From: Streptomyces sp. V2I9
GTDB lineage: Bacteria > Actinomycetota > Actinomycetes > Streptomycetales > Streptomycetaceae
Assembly: GCF_030817475.1 (NCBI RefSeq)
Contig: NZ_JAUSZJ010000003.1
Span: forward strand, 1-64,000
DNA length: 64,000 bases
Direction: 5' to 3'
Shown here: piece after piece, positions 8,801 to 16,176 of the stretch
Numbering within the stretch: the first letter of the stretch is position 1
How the letters are laid out: each line of letters begins with the position of its first letter
The notes under the pieces: generated by a model
Seen by the model: only the letters and a program-made list of their open reading frames with translations
Told to the model about the DNA's origin: nothing
Databases searched by the model: none
Position numbers and translations under genes: made by a program

Positions 8801-11238
8801 GAGCACGCCGTGTCCACCGTGACCGCCGGGCCTTCCAGGCCCAGGGTGTAGGCGATACGGCCGGAGGCGACGCTGCCCGCGTTACCGATGCCCAGGTAGC
8901 CCTCCACACGTTCCGGTGTGCGGGCGATACGGCCGGCATAGTCGCTGTACATGAGTCCGGCGTACACGCCGGTGGGCGTGGAGCGCACCGTACCGGGTTC
9001 GATCCCCGCGTGTTCGAAAGCCTCCCAGGCGACTTCGAGCAGCAACCGGTGCTGCGGATCCATGGCCAGGGCCTCGCGGGGCGAGATCCCGAAGAAGGCC
9101 GGGTCGAAGCGGTCGACACCGGACAGGAAGCCTCCCTCGCGTACGTAGGTGCGGCCGGCCCGTCCGGCATCCGGGTCGTAGAGCCCGTCCACGTCCCACC
9201 CCCGGTCAGTGGGGAAGGGGGTGATGGCGTCGACACCGTCCTCGACCAGCCGCCACAGGTCCTCGGGGTTCTCCACGCCGCCGGGGAAGCGGCACGCCAT
9301 TCCTACGATGACCACGGGGTCCTCGTCCGTACCGGTGCCTTCCGGACGGCTGGGCGTGGCGGTCGTCGTCCGGCTGGTGAGCCGTGCCCGAAGATGTGCG
9401 GCGAGCTCGTCCGTGGTGGGGAAGTCGAAGGGCGCGGCCTCGGACAGCGGGAGACCGGTCGCCGCCGACAGACGGTTGCACAGCAGCGTCGACGTCAACG
9501 AGTCCAGCCCCAGGTCACGGAACGCGGTGCTCCGTTCCACCTCGTCCACGGCGCAGCCGAGCACGGCGGCGACCTCGGCCCGTACCAGAGCTGTCAGGTC
9601 CGCTTTCCCTGCCTCCGTCAGCGGGAGGCCCCCGGCCGGCAGAGGGCGCGCGGGCAGGCCGGCGAGCGCGTACCGTCTGACCTTGCCCGAGGCGGTGCGC
9701 GGGATCGCGTCCACCTCGTGGAGGGTTACGGGCACCTTGAACGGTGAGAGGTGATTCCGACAGGCGGCGAGGATCTTTCTCCTGTCGAGGACACCGGCCT
9801 TCGCCGGAACCAGGTAAGCGGCCGGGACCTCACCGAGTACGTCGTCCGGGACGCCCGCCACGGCGGCGTCCCTGATTCCCGGCAGGGCCAGCAGTACCGC
9901 CTCCACCTCGGAGGGATGGACGTTCTCCCCGGCCCGGATGATCAGCTCGCTGACCCGGCCCGTGAGGGTGAGTTCACCGCCAGGGCCGATTCGGGCCAGA
10001 TCACCGGTTCGGTACCACCCGTCGCGCAGGACCTCGGCGGTGTCGTCGGGACGCTGGTGGTAGCCGGCCATGACACCGGGTCCGGAGACCCACAACTCGC
10101 CCTCGCCCGGAACCTCGGTGCCGCTGCTGTCGCCGATACGCGCCCGCATGCCCGGCAGCACACGGCCGCAGGAGCCGGTCGCCCGGGCGGTGCCCGGTGC
10201 CGTCATGGTGACGGGCCCCGCCTCGGTGCTTCCGTAGTGATCGAGGAACGGAACCCGGCAGGCTTCCTCGAAGGCCCGCTGGAAAGCGGGAGGCGCGGCC
10301 GCGCCTCCGCTGACGCAGCCACGCAGCGCGGGCGCCTCCAGCCCGTGGGTCCCCACGGCGTCGAGGAGTTGGCCGTACGTCGCCGGTACCCCGGCCAGGA
10401 GCGTGAAAGGGTCGTCGGTCCGGCGTAGTTCACCCAGCACATCCGCCACGGAGAATCGCGGCAGGAGCAGGGCGGAGGCTCCGGTCACGGTCACCCCGAG
10501 AACGCACAGGAGCTGCCCCATGGCGTGGTGCAGTGGGAGGGGCCAGAGCAGGCGGTCATCCGCCGACAGGCCGAGGACGGTGACGAAACCGGCCGCCACC
10601 GACGACAGCCGGTTGCGCTGAGTGGACAGCACCCCCTTGGGCAGACCGGTCGATCCGGAGGTGTAGAAGAGCCAGGCCACCTCGTCGAGCCCGAGATCAT
10701 CAGGAGCCGGCGCGGGCGGCTCGGTGGCGGCCAGGGTCGTGTAACGGAACATGCCCGCTTCGTCGACCGAGTCGCCACTCGCCCTCGCCGCCGGGGATTC
10801 GCCTCGCGTCCCGGCATCCTGATCCTCGTCCTCGACGAGCACCACGCTCAGCCGGGGACGCTCCGGGAGCAGCGGCAGCAACTGGCCCAGGGAGGACCGG
10901 TCGGTGAAGACGACCCGGGCCCCGCTGTCGTCCAGCAGGTGCGCCAACTCGGCGGTGGTGCTCCGCGGGTCCATCGGCACACCGACCGCGCCCGCCCTGA
11001 GGACGGCGAGGACGCTCTCGACGGCCTCCACACGACTGCCCAGGAGGATCGCCGCGCGCTCCCCATGCCGCAGACCGAGGTTGACGAGATGCCCCGCCAG
11101 CCTGCCTGTTCGCTGTTCCAGCTGTTCGTAGGTGACACGGGAACGGTCGTCCTGGAAGGCGGTCTTGGTGCCGATAAGCCGGGCATGCTCCCGGAGCAGA
11201 TCCGGCAGAGGACGGAGAGTGGCCATGTGCGCTGTCAC
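2875..11238 (-). CDS. Stand-alone modular PKS: CoA ligase-ACP-KS-AT-DH-KR-ACP-TE
   Basis: About 2787 residues. I prefer the GTG at 11238, preceded by AGAGGAAG, over the GTG at 11280, which lacks a ribosome site. Domains in order: AMP-dependent acyl-CoA ligase (YTSGSTGLPKG near 10650, GWYRTGDLA, PRTASGK); ACP (LGLDSL near 9500); KS (DTACSSS near 8800, EAHGTGT, NIGHT); AT with GHSVGE and HAFHS, predicting malonyl-CoA; DH (HTVLGTALLP near 6410 and LLDSALH); KR (GGSGSLG, the LDD motif of B-type KRs, YAAAN); ACP (LGLDSL near 4015); thioesterase (GRSAGG near 3355, then D and H). One protein thus activates a free acid, extends it by one malonate, reduces and dehydrates it, and releases the product, probably an alpha,beta-unsaturated acid. 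All active-site motifs look intact; the TE has Arg where GHSAGG is usual. No tailoring genes adjoin it. The starter acid cannot be read from the sequence. Confidence 0.9.
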   Translation of the reverse strand: MTAHMATLRPLPDLLREHARLIGTKTAFQDDRSRVTYEQLEQRTGRLAGHLVNLGLRHGERAAILLGSRVEAVESVLAVLRAGAVGVPMDPRSTTAELAHLLDDSGARVVFTDRSSLGQLLPLLPERPRLSVVLVEDEDQDAGTRGESPAARASGDSVDEAGMFRYTTLAATEPPAPAPDDLGLDEVAWLFYTSGSTGLPKGVLSTQRNRLSSVAAGFVTVLGLSADDRLLWPLPLHHAMGQLLCVLGVTVTGASALLLPRFSVADVLGELRRTDDPFTLLAGVPATYGQLLDAVGTHGLEAPALRGCVSGGAAAPPAFQRAFEEACRVPFLDHYGSTEAGPVTMTAPGTARATGSCGRVLPGMRARIGDSSGTEVPGEGELWVSGPGVMAGYHQRPDDTAEVLRDGWYRTGDLARIGPGGELTLTGRVSELIIRAGENVHPSEVEAVLLALPGIRDAAVAGVPDDVLGEVPAAYLVPAKAGVLDRRKILAACRNHLSPFKVPVTLHEVDAIPRTASGKVRRYALAGLPARPLPAGGLPLTEAGKADLTALVRAEVAAVLGCAVDEVERSTAFRDLGLDSLTSTLLCNRLSAATGLPLSEAAPFDFPTTDELAAHLRARLTSRTTTATPSRPEGTGTDEDPVVIVGMACRFPGGVENPEDLWRLVEDGVDAITPFPTDRGWDVDGLYDPDAGRAGRTYVREGGFLSGVDRFDPAFFGISPREALAMDPQHRLLLEVAWEAFEHAGIEPGTVRSTPTGVYAGLMYSDYAGRIARTPERVEGYLGIGNAGSVASGRIAYTLGLEGPAVTVDTACSSSLVALHLAAQALRRGECSLALAGGVTVMSAPQSFIEFSRQRALAPDGRCKAFGAAADGTGWAEGAGMLLMTRLSEARRAGYPVLAVVRGSAVNQDGASNGLTAPHGPAQQRVIRQALADARLEPAEIDAVEAHGTGTRLGDVIEAEAFLEAYGQAGAREHPLWLGSVKSNIGHTQAAAGMAAVMKMVQAIAHGILPRTLHAEEPNPGVDWSSGAVSLLSRSVPWPRTGRPRRAGVSSFGISGTNAHVVIEQAPVEEPDDSGRPDRRTPDSGSPAARTAGAPVSAVPFPVSAKSASGLRAQARRLHAHVRERPGADLLDLGFSLATTRAHFEHRAVAVAGDRDELLASLDAVAEGRYRPGLSTSGPRPAGPVAFMFTGQGSQQAGMGRELYETHPVYARSFDKICALLDPLLPRPLRDVVFATENAEGGRKGTEASRAGGLLHTTRFAQPALFALEVSLFRLLESWGVRPDMVAGHSVGELAAAHVAGVLSLADACTLVAARGRLMDALPAGGAMASVEADESEVTAYLAGGADTLREVDIAAVNGRSVVVSGNEPAVLEVIAHWREQGRGATLLRVSHAFHSAHMEPMLEAFGAVARGIVYSPPELPLVTAVADRPATTEEICSPRYWVDHVRRPVRFADTLRYLRERGATHFVELGPDSVLVGLARDAFPSPGPTATSGGRADSSAPLAVPTLRGPRPEAGALLATVAALHAHGVHVDWQAVFAGRGARRAALPTYAFQRERYWLDADPPGSAAEPDAAPHPFLRAVTSTADDDGLLLSGRLSLRDQPWLADHTVLGTALLPATAFVEMAIRAGDRVGASVLEELTLTAPLPLSSDEAVELQVKVARADADGRRAVVFHARTHAPGYDDGPWNRHASGVLAPADSGLPQPRTSADAPSPWPPAGAVPLPPGTEAGIGFYEGLAHSGLRYGPAFQGLRAAWRLGEDLLAEIELPEGEHGNADLFTLHPALLDSALHTLMLDQTAPGGEDGDTGSGTGALLSLPFAWSGVRLYTSGARTLRVRVSRAEGNRARLELADGTGAPVATVDSLVLRPLSREQLSGVRAHSDCLYLLDWTRLPDSSVPMPGKPPLYGLLGEPGPWLDDALLRAGIGPTAYPDPASAATDAPAVMIACPPLTGADRTDRASAAHRTAGWALRLVQDWLAEERLAGSRLVVLTSGVVATGAERDGSIRDDDAALVHAPVWGLLRSAQTENPGRFSLVDVDDHPASAGALVRLLTSPEPQTAVRNGVAYVPRLVRASQAATETADGASRRLRSDGTVLVTGGSGSLGREFARHLVVAHGVRHLLLVGRRGADAPGTAELCAELTGLGAEVTVAACDVADRTALAALLAGVPEAHPLTGVVHTAGVLDDGVIPALTQERLDRVLRPKVDAALALHELTRGSDLAVFALFSSVAGVFGSGGQGNYAAANSFLDALARHRRALGLPATSLAWGPWQQSGGMTAALRDADLRRMARSGFVSLRTEEGLSLFDTAVEGRNSVLVAARLDPAATGAPGAPLSRVPGRGPVRSTSASLTGLGTDAEDSLRRRLAATPPDERGALLLAQVRAEAALALGHGSEDSAVEADRALAGLGLDSLAAVELRNRLQELTGLALPATLLFDYPTPRGVAAHLAERWSQDAPEALEPLAAPGTTGPGAAGTAPGGASSRRQGGAAERASAPKGADADSLSALFRTACARGKAWDGMVLLTIASRFREVFEGPEALGSPPSAVTLATGGSGPRLICFPALSALSGPHEYARFGAALQGRRPVSVLPNPGFLPREPLPATRDAFVAVQAAGVRACAGGEPFVLLGRSAGGWVTHAVAEELERTGLTPSAVVLIDTYPCEDSGLGGNRGDGSALSAMTAGMLDNSAQFASAETDRLTAMAGYLELYARWKPTELAAPTLFVRAGERLPGIEAAEAWSLPHSEITVPGDHFTVLEDHSSTTAIAVHTWLSEHLAEVDTTGGHSRHQDGAA

Positions 11239-11371
11239 AAGGACGAATACTTCCTCTGGACGGGAGCTGTCGATGATCACGATAGATGACCGGTCCGTCA
11301 GGGGGCGGTGCCCGGCGAACCTGCAACGGGTCGGACCACGCGTCGGGTTGCCGAGCCGTGCAGGATGAGAA

Positions 11372-12223
11372 CCGTGTCCTATGTGGTCTCAGCTCATTGA
11401 GTCGTTCATGGGGAGGGGTACGTGGAGTTGGATTGTTCCGGACGGGTTGCGGGGGATCGCGGAGCCGCCGACTCCGCCGTCGAAGGTGCGGCCGCAGGGT
11501 GGTGGGATGCAGGACTCGCCTGATGAGACGCTGTTCGCCGCGATCATCTACGTCCTGTTCAGCGGATGCGCCTGGCGGGCGTTGCCGCCGTGTTTCGGGA
11601 TATCGAAGTCGACGGCCCACCGCAGGTTCCTGCTCTGGTCAAGAGCCGGTGTCCGGGGGCGGCTCCACGAGGAGATCTTGCACCGCCTGGACGACGTCGG
11701 CCTGCTCGACCTGTTGCGGGCCGTGCTCGACTCCGCCCATGTGAGCGCTGAAGAGGGGGCGAACTCACAGGTCCGAGCCACGTGGACCGGGGTAGGCCGG
11801 GCTTTAAGGATGCACGTCCTGTCGGACGTGAACGGACTGCCCCTCCTTGTCGGGATCTCCGCTGCGAACATCCACGACAGCCTTGCGCTGAAGCCCACGG
11901 TTCAGGGCCACCAAACGAGACACGGCCCCCACCGCGGTCGCTCCTCCAAGCCCCAGCGCCTGCACGCGGACCATGCCTACGACGTTCCTCACCTGCGGAA
12001 ATGGCTATGGGGCAAGCACATCGGCGTGCGCATCGCCCGCAAGGGAGTCGAGTCCGGCGAACGGTCGGGCCGCAGCAGACGGGTCATCGAGCGGACCGTG
12101 TCCTGGCTGACCGGCTACCGCAGACTCAACCACCGCTACGAACGCCACCCCCGCAACTACCTGGCCCTCCTCGGTCTTGCCGCGGCTACAAACGACTCGC
12201 CCGACTCGCCACAGAGGACACGG
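11372..12223 (+). mobile_element. Decayed IS5-family element
   Basis: Imperfect terminal repeats are CCGTGTCCTATGTGG at 11372-11386 and CCACAGAGGACACGG at 12209-12223 (13 of 15 matching when inverted), about 850 bp apart. No target duplication is visible. The element sits about 130 bp upstream of the start of the CoA-ligase PKS gene and 13 bp upstream of the DUF4265 gene, so it may have replaced the native upstream region of both. Confidence 0.7.
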
Positions 12224-12240
12224 CCCAAGGCCAACCATGA
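11381..12240 (+). pseudogene. IS5-family transposase with several frameshifts
   Basis: The first Asp (VLDSAHV), second Asp (LHADHAYD) and Glu (RRVIERTVSWL) can all be read in one frame. Three indels disrupt it. Around 11754-11760 one base is missing, so the conserved ELTGPSHVDRGRPG block appears only in the next frame. Around 11803-11810 one base too many restores the first frame at MHVLSD. Near 12185 the frame is lost again: the expected C-terminus, YKRLARLATED, is in another frame, while the original frame runs through the right end of the element to 12340. The first two changes compensate each other but scramble about 19 conserved residues. Probably inactive. Confidence 0.75.
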
Positions 12241-12767
12241 CCTCTACGAATCTCTCCGAGCCCGGTGCTACCGAGAGCGATCGGATCGAGGCGTGGTACC
12301 GGTTTGTGCCGCGCGAAGGGTGGCTCCCCTACGACGCTGAAGGGCTCTGGGCCACTCGCCTGAGCGAAGATACCGCCAGGGTGGAGAACGTCCCCTTCTT
12401 GCAGGACGGCGTGGCTGAGGGCGAGGTCGTACGGTTCGTGACGGACGCCGACGGACTCCGCCGGGCGAAGGAACGGGTGGAGGCATCAGGTAACCGCACG
12501 GTCCGGGTCTTGCCCGTTCCTTCCGGCCCACCGGGGAGAAGTGCTCGGGCTGCGCACGAGCGGCTGTCGCCGTTCGGCCTGGGTGGTGAGGTTTTCGGTG
12601 AGGGGTTCCCGTTGGTCGCCGTGAACGTGCCGGCCGAGGCAGACCTGGGTGGGATCAAGGAGTTGCTCGTCCGCGGCCAGGAGGATGGGTGGGGGCACTT
12701 CGAAGTGGGTTGTGCTACCGATGCATGGCGCAGCGCGTGGTCCGGTCGGCGAGATCGGCTCCGCTGA
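12237..12767 (+). CDS. DUF4265-type protein of unknown function
   Basis: 176 residues from the ATG at 12237, with AAGG 6 nt upstream. The stretch with WLPYDAEGLWA, ENVPFLQDGVAEGEVV and RFVTDADG resembles DUF4265, a family of small soluble actinobacterial proteins with no known function. The first ten residues vary freely. The start lies only 13 bp beyond the right end of the decayed insertion element, so the native promoter is probably gone and expression may depend on reading through that element. It converges with the SsgA-like gene, 62 bp away. Confidence 0.65.
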   Translation: MTSTNLSEPGATESDRIEAWYRFVPREGWLPYDAEGLWATRLSEDTARVENVPFLQDGVAEGEVVRFVTDADGLRRAKERVEASGNRTVRVLPVPSGPPGRSARAAHERLSPFGLGGEVFGEGFPLVAVNVPAEADLGGIKELLVRGQEDGWGHFEVGCATDAWRSAWSGRRDRLR

Positions 12768-12829
12768 GGGCAGGGCGGGGCCGGGGCGCTGCGGCTGGTT
12801 CGTCGTGAGGGGCGGGTGCGGTGCCCTGC

Positions 12830-13405
12830 TCACACGGTTCGGAGGAGTTGTCGTTCTTCCTCGTCCCAGTCGATGCCCGCCATCTCGTGGCCGATCGGGA
12901 CGGCGGTGAGCGTGCTGGTGAGCCAGTTGTGGACGGGGGCGCGGTGTACGGCGAGGAGGGCGTGGCGCTCCTGGAGGCCGAGGCGGAGGAACAGGGTGCT
13001 GTCGGTCGGGTTCTCGGTGGAGGGCCAGATCATCACTTCTCCTTGTCCTACGAGGTCGTTGAGGCCTGCGAGGAGGAGGTCGCGGGAGAAGCTCCACCGG
13101 GCCAGGGTGCCGGTGGGCCCGTGGAAGGTGAACTCCACGGCCAGGGGGTCTTCGCGTTCGTAGTGAAGTTCTATGAGGACGGGGATCCAGCCCTCCTCGC
13201 CGCCGTGGAGCGAGGCGGGGAGCCAGGCCGGAGGGGCTCCGGATGTGCGGGGGGTGTCGGCTGCCCGTCTTTCCGCAGGGGTTTCCGGTCGGTTTCGGTC
13301 TGGTCGGTCGGGGTTCGTCCGGAGTGCGGGGTGTGGCGGTGCTGGAGGGGTGAGCAGTGCGGCAATGCGCGCCAGTCGGCGGCGGAGCGCTGGCAGGAGG
13401 TGCAT
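12830..13405 (-). CDS. SsgA-like protein (SALP) with a long N-terminal extension
   Basis: 191 residues; ATG with GGAG 6 nt upstream. From about residue 72 the sequence follows the SsgA/SsgB pattern: a strand with IELHYEREDPLAVEF, WSFSRDLLLAGL, GQGEVMIWPS, an aliphatic strand, then HNWLTSTLTAVPIGHE. SALPs are small actinomycete proteins that guide septum placement and peptidoglycan turnover during sporulation. The usual family length is about 130-145 residues; here the first 60 residues are an added Arg/Pro-rich segment of no recognisable domain. It is divergent from the four-gene operon starting at 13728. Confidence 0.75.
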   Translation of the reverse strand: MHLLPALRRRLARIAALLTPPAPPHPALRTNPDRPDRNRPETPAERRAADTPRTSGAPPAWLPASLHGGEEGWIPVLIELHYEREDPLAVEFTFHGPTGTLARWSFSRDLLLAGLNDLVGQGEVMIWPSTENPTDSTLFLRLGLQERHALLAVHRAPVHNWLTSTLTAVPIGHEMAGIDWDEEERQLLRTV

Positions 13406-13580
13406 CGGGACTCCGGATGAGAGGGCGGAAGGACAGCCGCTTCCTGACCGTCGAGCTTTTCGCGGTTACCCCGTCTTCGTATGTCTCACTCGTTTCGTGG
13501 TGTTCCTCGTCCGTTCTGTTCGTTCCGGGGGTCGGTGTTCGGTGGGTGTTGTCCGTATCGGCCGTCCTGTTCGGGTGGCC

Positions 13581-13590
13581 GAAACGTTTC
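13581..13590. promoter_or_regulatory. Palindrome GAAACGTTTC in the divergent intergenic region
   Basis: The 322 bp between the SsgA-like gene and the operon (13406-13727) contain no gene. A perfect 10 bp palindrome lies 138 bp upstream of the operon start. It could be an operator for either side. No clear sigma-factor boxes were identified. Confidence 0.3.
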
Positions 13591-13727
13591 ACTCCTGGTG
13601 GGAGGGGCACTGGGTGGAGCCGTCACCTGTGCGCGTCCGAGTGTGCGAGGGGGCGGGGCGCCGGTGGTCGTGGAGGTGCGATCAGTTGTATGAGGCCTGA
13701 TTTTCCGTCTTGAAAGGATCCGAACCC

Positions 13728-14717
13728 ATGCCGACAGGTCCTGTTGCGCCCGACGAGGTGGCGGCGGCCGCGAAAGGATTCGCCGAGACGGTCAGGCGTG
13801 TCGAGGAGGGGGGACTGAGCTTCCCGTTGCCGGGGTCGGGGCGTACCGCCGAGCGGTTGGCGGCGTTGCGTGCTGTTGCCGAGGCCGGTCTGAGTACGGC
13901 GCGTCTGGTCGAGGGGCATGTCGATGCCACCGCCATCCTGGCTGAGCTGGGGGCGCCGTCGCCGGTTCCTGGGGAGCGGTGGGGGGTGTGGGCGGCTGAG
14001 CCTCCGGGTGAGGGGCTCATCGCTGTCCGGCAGGGGGCGGGGTGGGTGGTGAGTGGGTTGAAGCGGTACTGCTCGGGTGCGCACAGTTGTACTCATGCTC
14101 TGGTGACTGCTCGGGCGGGTGGGTCGCGGAGGCTTTTCGCCGTGCGGGTGGCGGCGGAGGGGTGCAGGCCGGTCGAGGGCACTTGGAGTGCTGTGGGGAT
14201 GGCGGGCAGTGACACCCCTGATGTGCGGTTCGCGGATGTACCGGCTTCTGCGGTGGGTGAGCCGGAGGCGTATGTGAGCAGGCCCGGGTTCTGGCACGGT
14301 GGTGTCGGTGTGGCGGCGTGCTGGTACGGCGGGGCGGTGGCGGTGTCCCGGGTTCTGCGGGAGGCGGCTGCGGATGGTGCCGATCCGCATATCGATGCTC
14401 ATCTGGGGGCGGTGGATGTGCAGCTGTACGCGGCTGTGACGCTTCTGCGTCGGGCGGCGCGGGAGATCGATGCCGACCCGTATGACGAGCGGGGTGAGGC
14501 CCGGTTGCGGGCGATGCGGGTGCGTGCGTTCGTGGAGTCGGTCTGCCGGGAGGTGCTGGACCGGGTGGGGAGGGCGACCGGGGCGGGGCCGTTGTGCGGT
14601 GATGCCGGGCATGCCCGTGCTGTGGCCGATTTGGGCGTGTACATCCGCCAGCATCATGCGGAACGTGATCTGGCGGGGCTGGGTGCGTCCTTGGCGAGGC
14701 CGGGGGTGCGGCGGTGA
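13728..14717 (+). CDS. Acyl-CoA dehydrogenase-like protein
   Basis: 329 residues from the ATG at 13728, preceded by GAAAGGA at good spacing; the TTG at 13710 has no such site. The sequence has an acyl-CoA dehydrogenase layout: an alpha-helical N-terminal part, a middle beta domain (GWVVSGLKRYCSGAHSCTHALV, in which WVVSGLKRYCSGA matches the substrate/FAD-contacting strand) and a helical C-terminus ending in YIRQHHAERDLAGLG. It is somewhat shorter than the usual 380 residues. First gene of four whose starts and stops overlap. The substrate is unknown; partners that deacetylate, methylate and glycosylate suggest modification of a sugar-linked or acylated molecule rather than fatty-acid breakdown. 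Confidence 0.75.
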   Translation: MPTGPVAPDEVAAAAKGFAETVRRVEEGGLSFPLPGSGRTAERLAALRAVAEAGLSTARLVEGHVDATAILAELGAPSPVPGERWGVWAAEPPGEGLIAVRQGAGWVVSGLKRYCSGAHSCTHALVTARAGGSRRLFAVRVAAEGCRPVEGTWSAVGMAGSDTPDVRFADVPASAVGEPEAYVSRPGFWHGGVGVAACWYGGAVAVSRVLREAAADGADPHIDAHLGAVDVQLYAAVTLLRRAAREIDADPYDERGEARLRAMRVRAFVESVCREVLDRVGRATGAGPLCGDAGHARAVADLGVYIRQHHAERDLAGLGASLARPGVRR

Positions 14718-15478
14718 CGGGCGGTGTCGGGGAGGGTTACGCCGATCCCATTCAGGCGCCCGGTACCTCGGAAGCGGCTTGGCGGGCGTGGCCGGGTTGG
14801 GGTGATCTTCCGGAGGCTGTTCTGGGGGGTGTGGGCCGTGTGGTGGTGGTCGCGGCTCATCCGGATGACGAGGTGCTCGGGTTCGGCGGTGCGCTGGCGA
14901 TGCTGGCGGGGGCGGGGGCGGAGGTGATCGTCGTGGCGGTCACGGATGGTGAGGGTTCTCACCCTGATAGTGGTGTCGTCACCGCGTCCGAGCTGGTTCG
15001 GATGCGTACGGCCGAGACGCGTGCCGCGTTGGCGGAGCTGGGTGCGGGGGATGCGACCGTGGTGCGCCTGCGGGTTCCCGATACGCGGGTGGGGGTGTTC
15101 GAGGACGAGGTCGTGGCTCGGATCGCGTCGCTGGCCGGCGGGGCGGATCTGGTGGTCGCGCCGTGGACCGGGGATGTGCATGGTGATCATGAGGCGGCCG
15201 GGCGGGCCGCTGTGCGGGCGGCGGCTTGTGTGGGTGTTCCGTGCTGGCTCTATCCGGTGTGGATGTGGCACTGGGCGGTGCCGGGCGATTCGCGGGTTCC
15301 CTGGGGGCGTGCGGCCGTCGTTCCGTTGTCCTCGGCGGTGTTGGAACGGAAGAGGGCGGCGGTGGGGCGGTTCGTCAGCCAGATCGCTCCGCTGGGGCCG
15401 GGGCCGGGTGACGCGGCGATCCTGCCTCCGGATGAGCTGGCACACCATCTGCGCGACCGGGAGGTGGTCTTCCGGTGA
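14714..15478 (+). CDS. PIG-L/LmbE-family deacetylase
   Basis: 254 residues; the GTG start overlaps the previous stop by 4 bp (GTGA), indicating translational coupling. AHPDDE at residues 48-53 and HGDH at 156-159 are the zinc-binding motifs of the PIG-L family, which removes N-acetyl groups from GlcNAc-containing substrates (MshB, teicoplanin deacetylase and relatives). The core is complete, with no signal peptide or membrane segment, so it is a cytoplasmic metal-dependent N-deacetylase. The substrate is probably supplied by the linked glycosyltransferase, which is inference from gene order. Confidence 0.85.
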   Translation: MTGGVGEGYADPIQAPGTSEAAWRAWPGWGDLPEAVLGGVGRVVVVAAHPDDEVLGFGGALAMLAGAGAEVIVVAVTDGEGSHPDSGVVTASELVRMRTAETRAALAELGAGDATVVRLRVPDTRVGVFEDEVVARIASLAGGADLVVAPWTGDVHGDHEAAGRAAVRAAACVGVPCWLYPVWMWHWAVPGDSRVPWGRAAVVPLSSAVLERKRAAVGRFVSQIAPLGPGPGDAAILPPDELAHHLRDREVVFR

Positions 15479-16176
15479 GCGGTGACCGCCCCGTGTCCGG
15501 GGTTTCCGGTGCTTCGGATGCGTCTGATGCGTCCCGGTCGCCGGATGTGTCGGGTGGGGCGGGGACTCCGGCCTCGTACTTCGAGGGCATGTATCGCGGT
15601 GCCCGGGACCCCTGGCACCTCGCCGAGCGGTGGTACGAGCGGCGCAAGTACGATCTCACGCTGGCGAGTCTGCCGTTGCCGCGTTACCGGCGTGCTTTCG
15701 AACCTGCTTGTTCTGTGGGTGAGTTGACGGTGCGTCTGGCGGAGCGGTGTGATCGGGTCGTGGCGTGCGACCGGGTGGAGTCCGCGGTCGCGACCGCGGG
15801 CGGGCGTACTTCCGCTCTGCCTCATGTGGACGTGTGCCGTATGGCCGTTCCCGAGCAGTGGCCTGCTGGGCGTTTCGACCTGATCGTCCTGTCCGAATTG
15901 CTCTACTATTTCGACGCGCCCGCCCTGCACCGTGTCCTGGATCTCGCTGTGGGTGCTCTGGAGCCCGGCGGCACCCTGGTCACGGTCCACTGGAACCATC
16001 CGGTTCCTGATCACCGGGGTACCGGCACCACACTGGCCCGTACGGTCGGTTCCCTCTCCGGGCTGTCTCTGACGGCCGACCACCGTGAGGACGACTTCGT
16101 GCTTCAGGTGTACGAGCGCACCGGCCCCGGTGGTGCGGCCGTTCCTTCTCCCGCGGCCCGTGAAGGACTCGTGTGA
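15475..16176 (+). CDS. SAM-dependent methyltransferase, NodS-like
   Basis: 233 residues; overlaps the deacetylase gene by 4 bp. After a variable Ser-rich start, SYFEGMYRGARDPWHL and the aromatic WYERRKYDLTL helix are typical of NodS-type methyltransferases. Motif I reads FEPACSVGELT in place of the usual D/E-x-G-x-G-x-G, followed by an acidic residue in VACDRVE and the FDLIVLSELLYYF strand. NodS N-methylates a deacetylated glucosamine end in Nod factor synthesis. Here the gene directly follows a PIG-L deacetylase, so deacetylation followed by methylation of an amino sugar is plausible. This is inference. Confidence 0.8.
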   Translation: MSGDRPVSGVSGASDASDASRSPDVSGGAGTPASYFEGMYRGARDPWHLAERWYERRKYDLTLASLPLPRYRRAFEPACSVGELTVRLAERCDRVVACDRVESAVATAGGRTSALPHVDVCRMAVPEQWPAGRFDLIVLSELLYYFDAPALHRVLDLAVGALEPGGTLVTVHWNHPVPDHRGTGTTLARTVGSLSGLSLTADHREDDFVLQVYERTGPGGAAVPSPAAREGLV

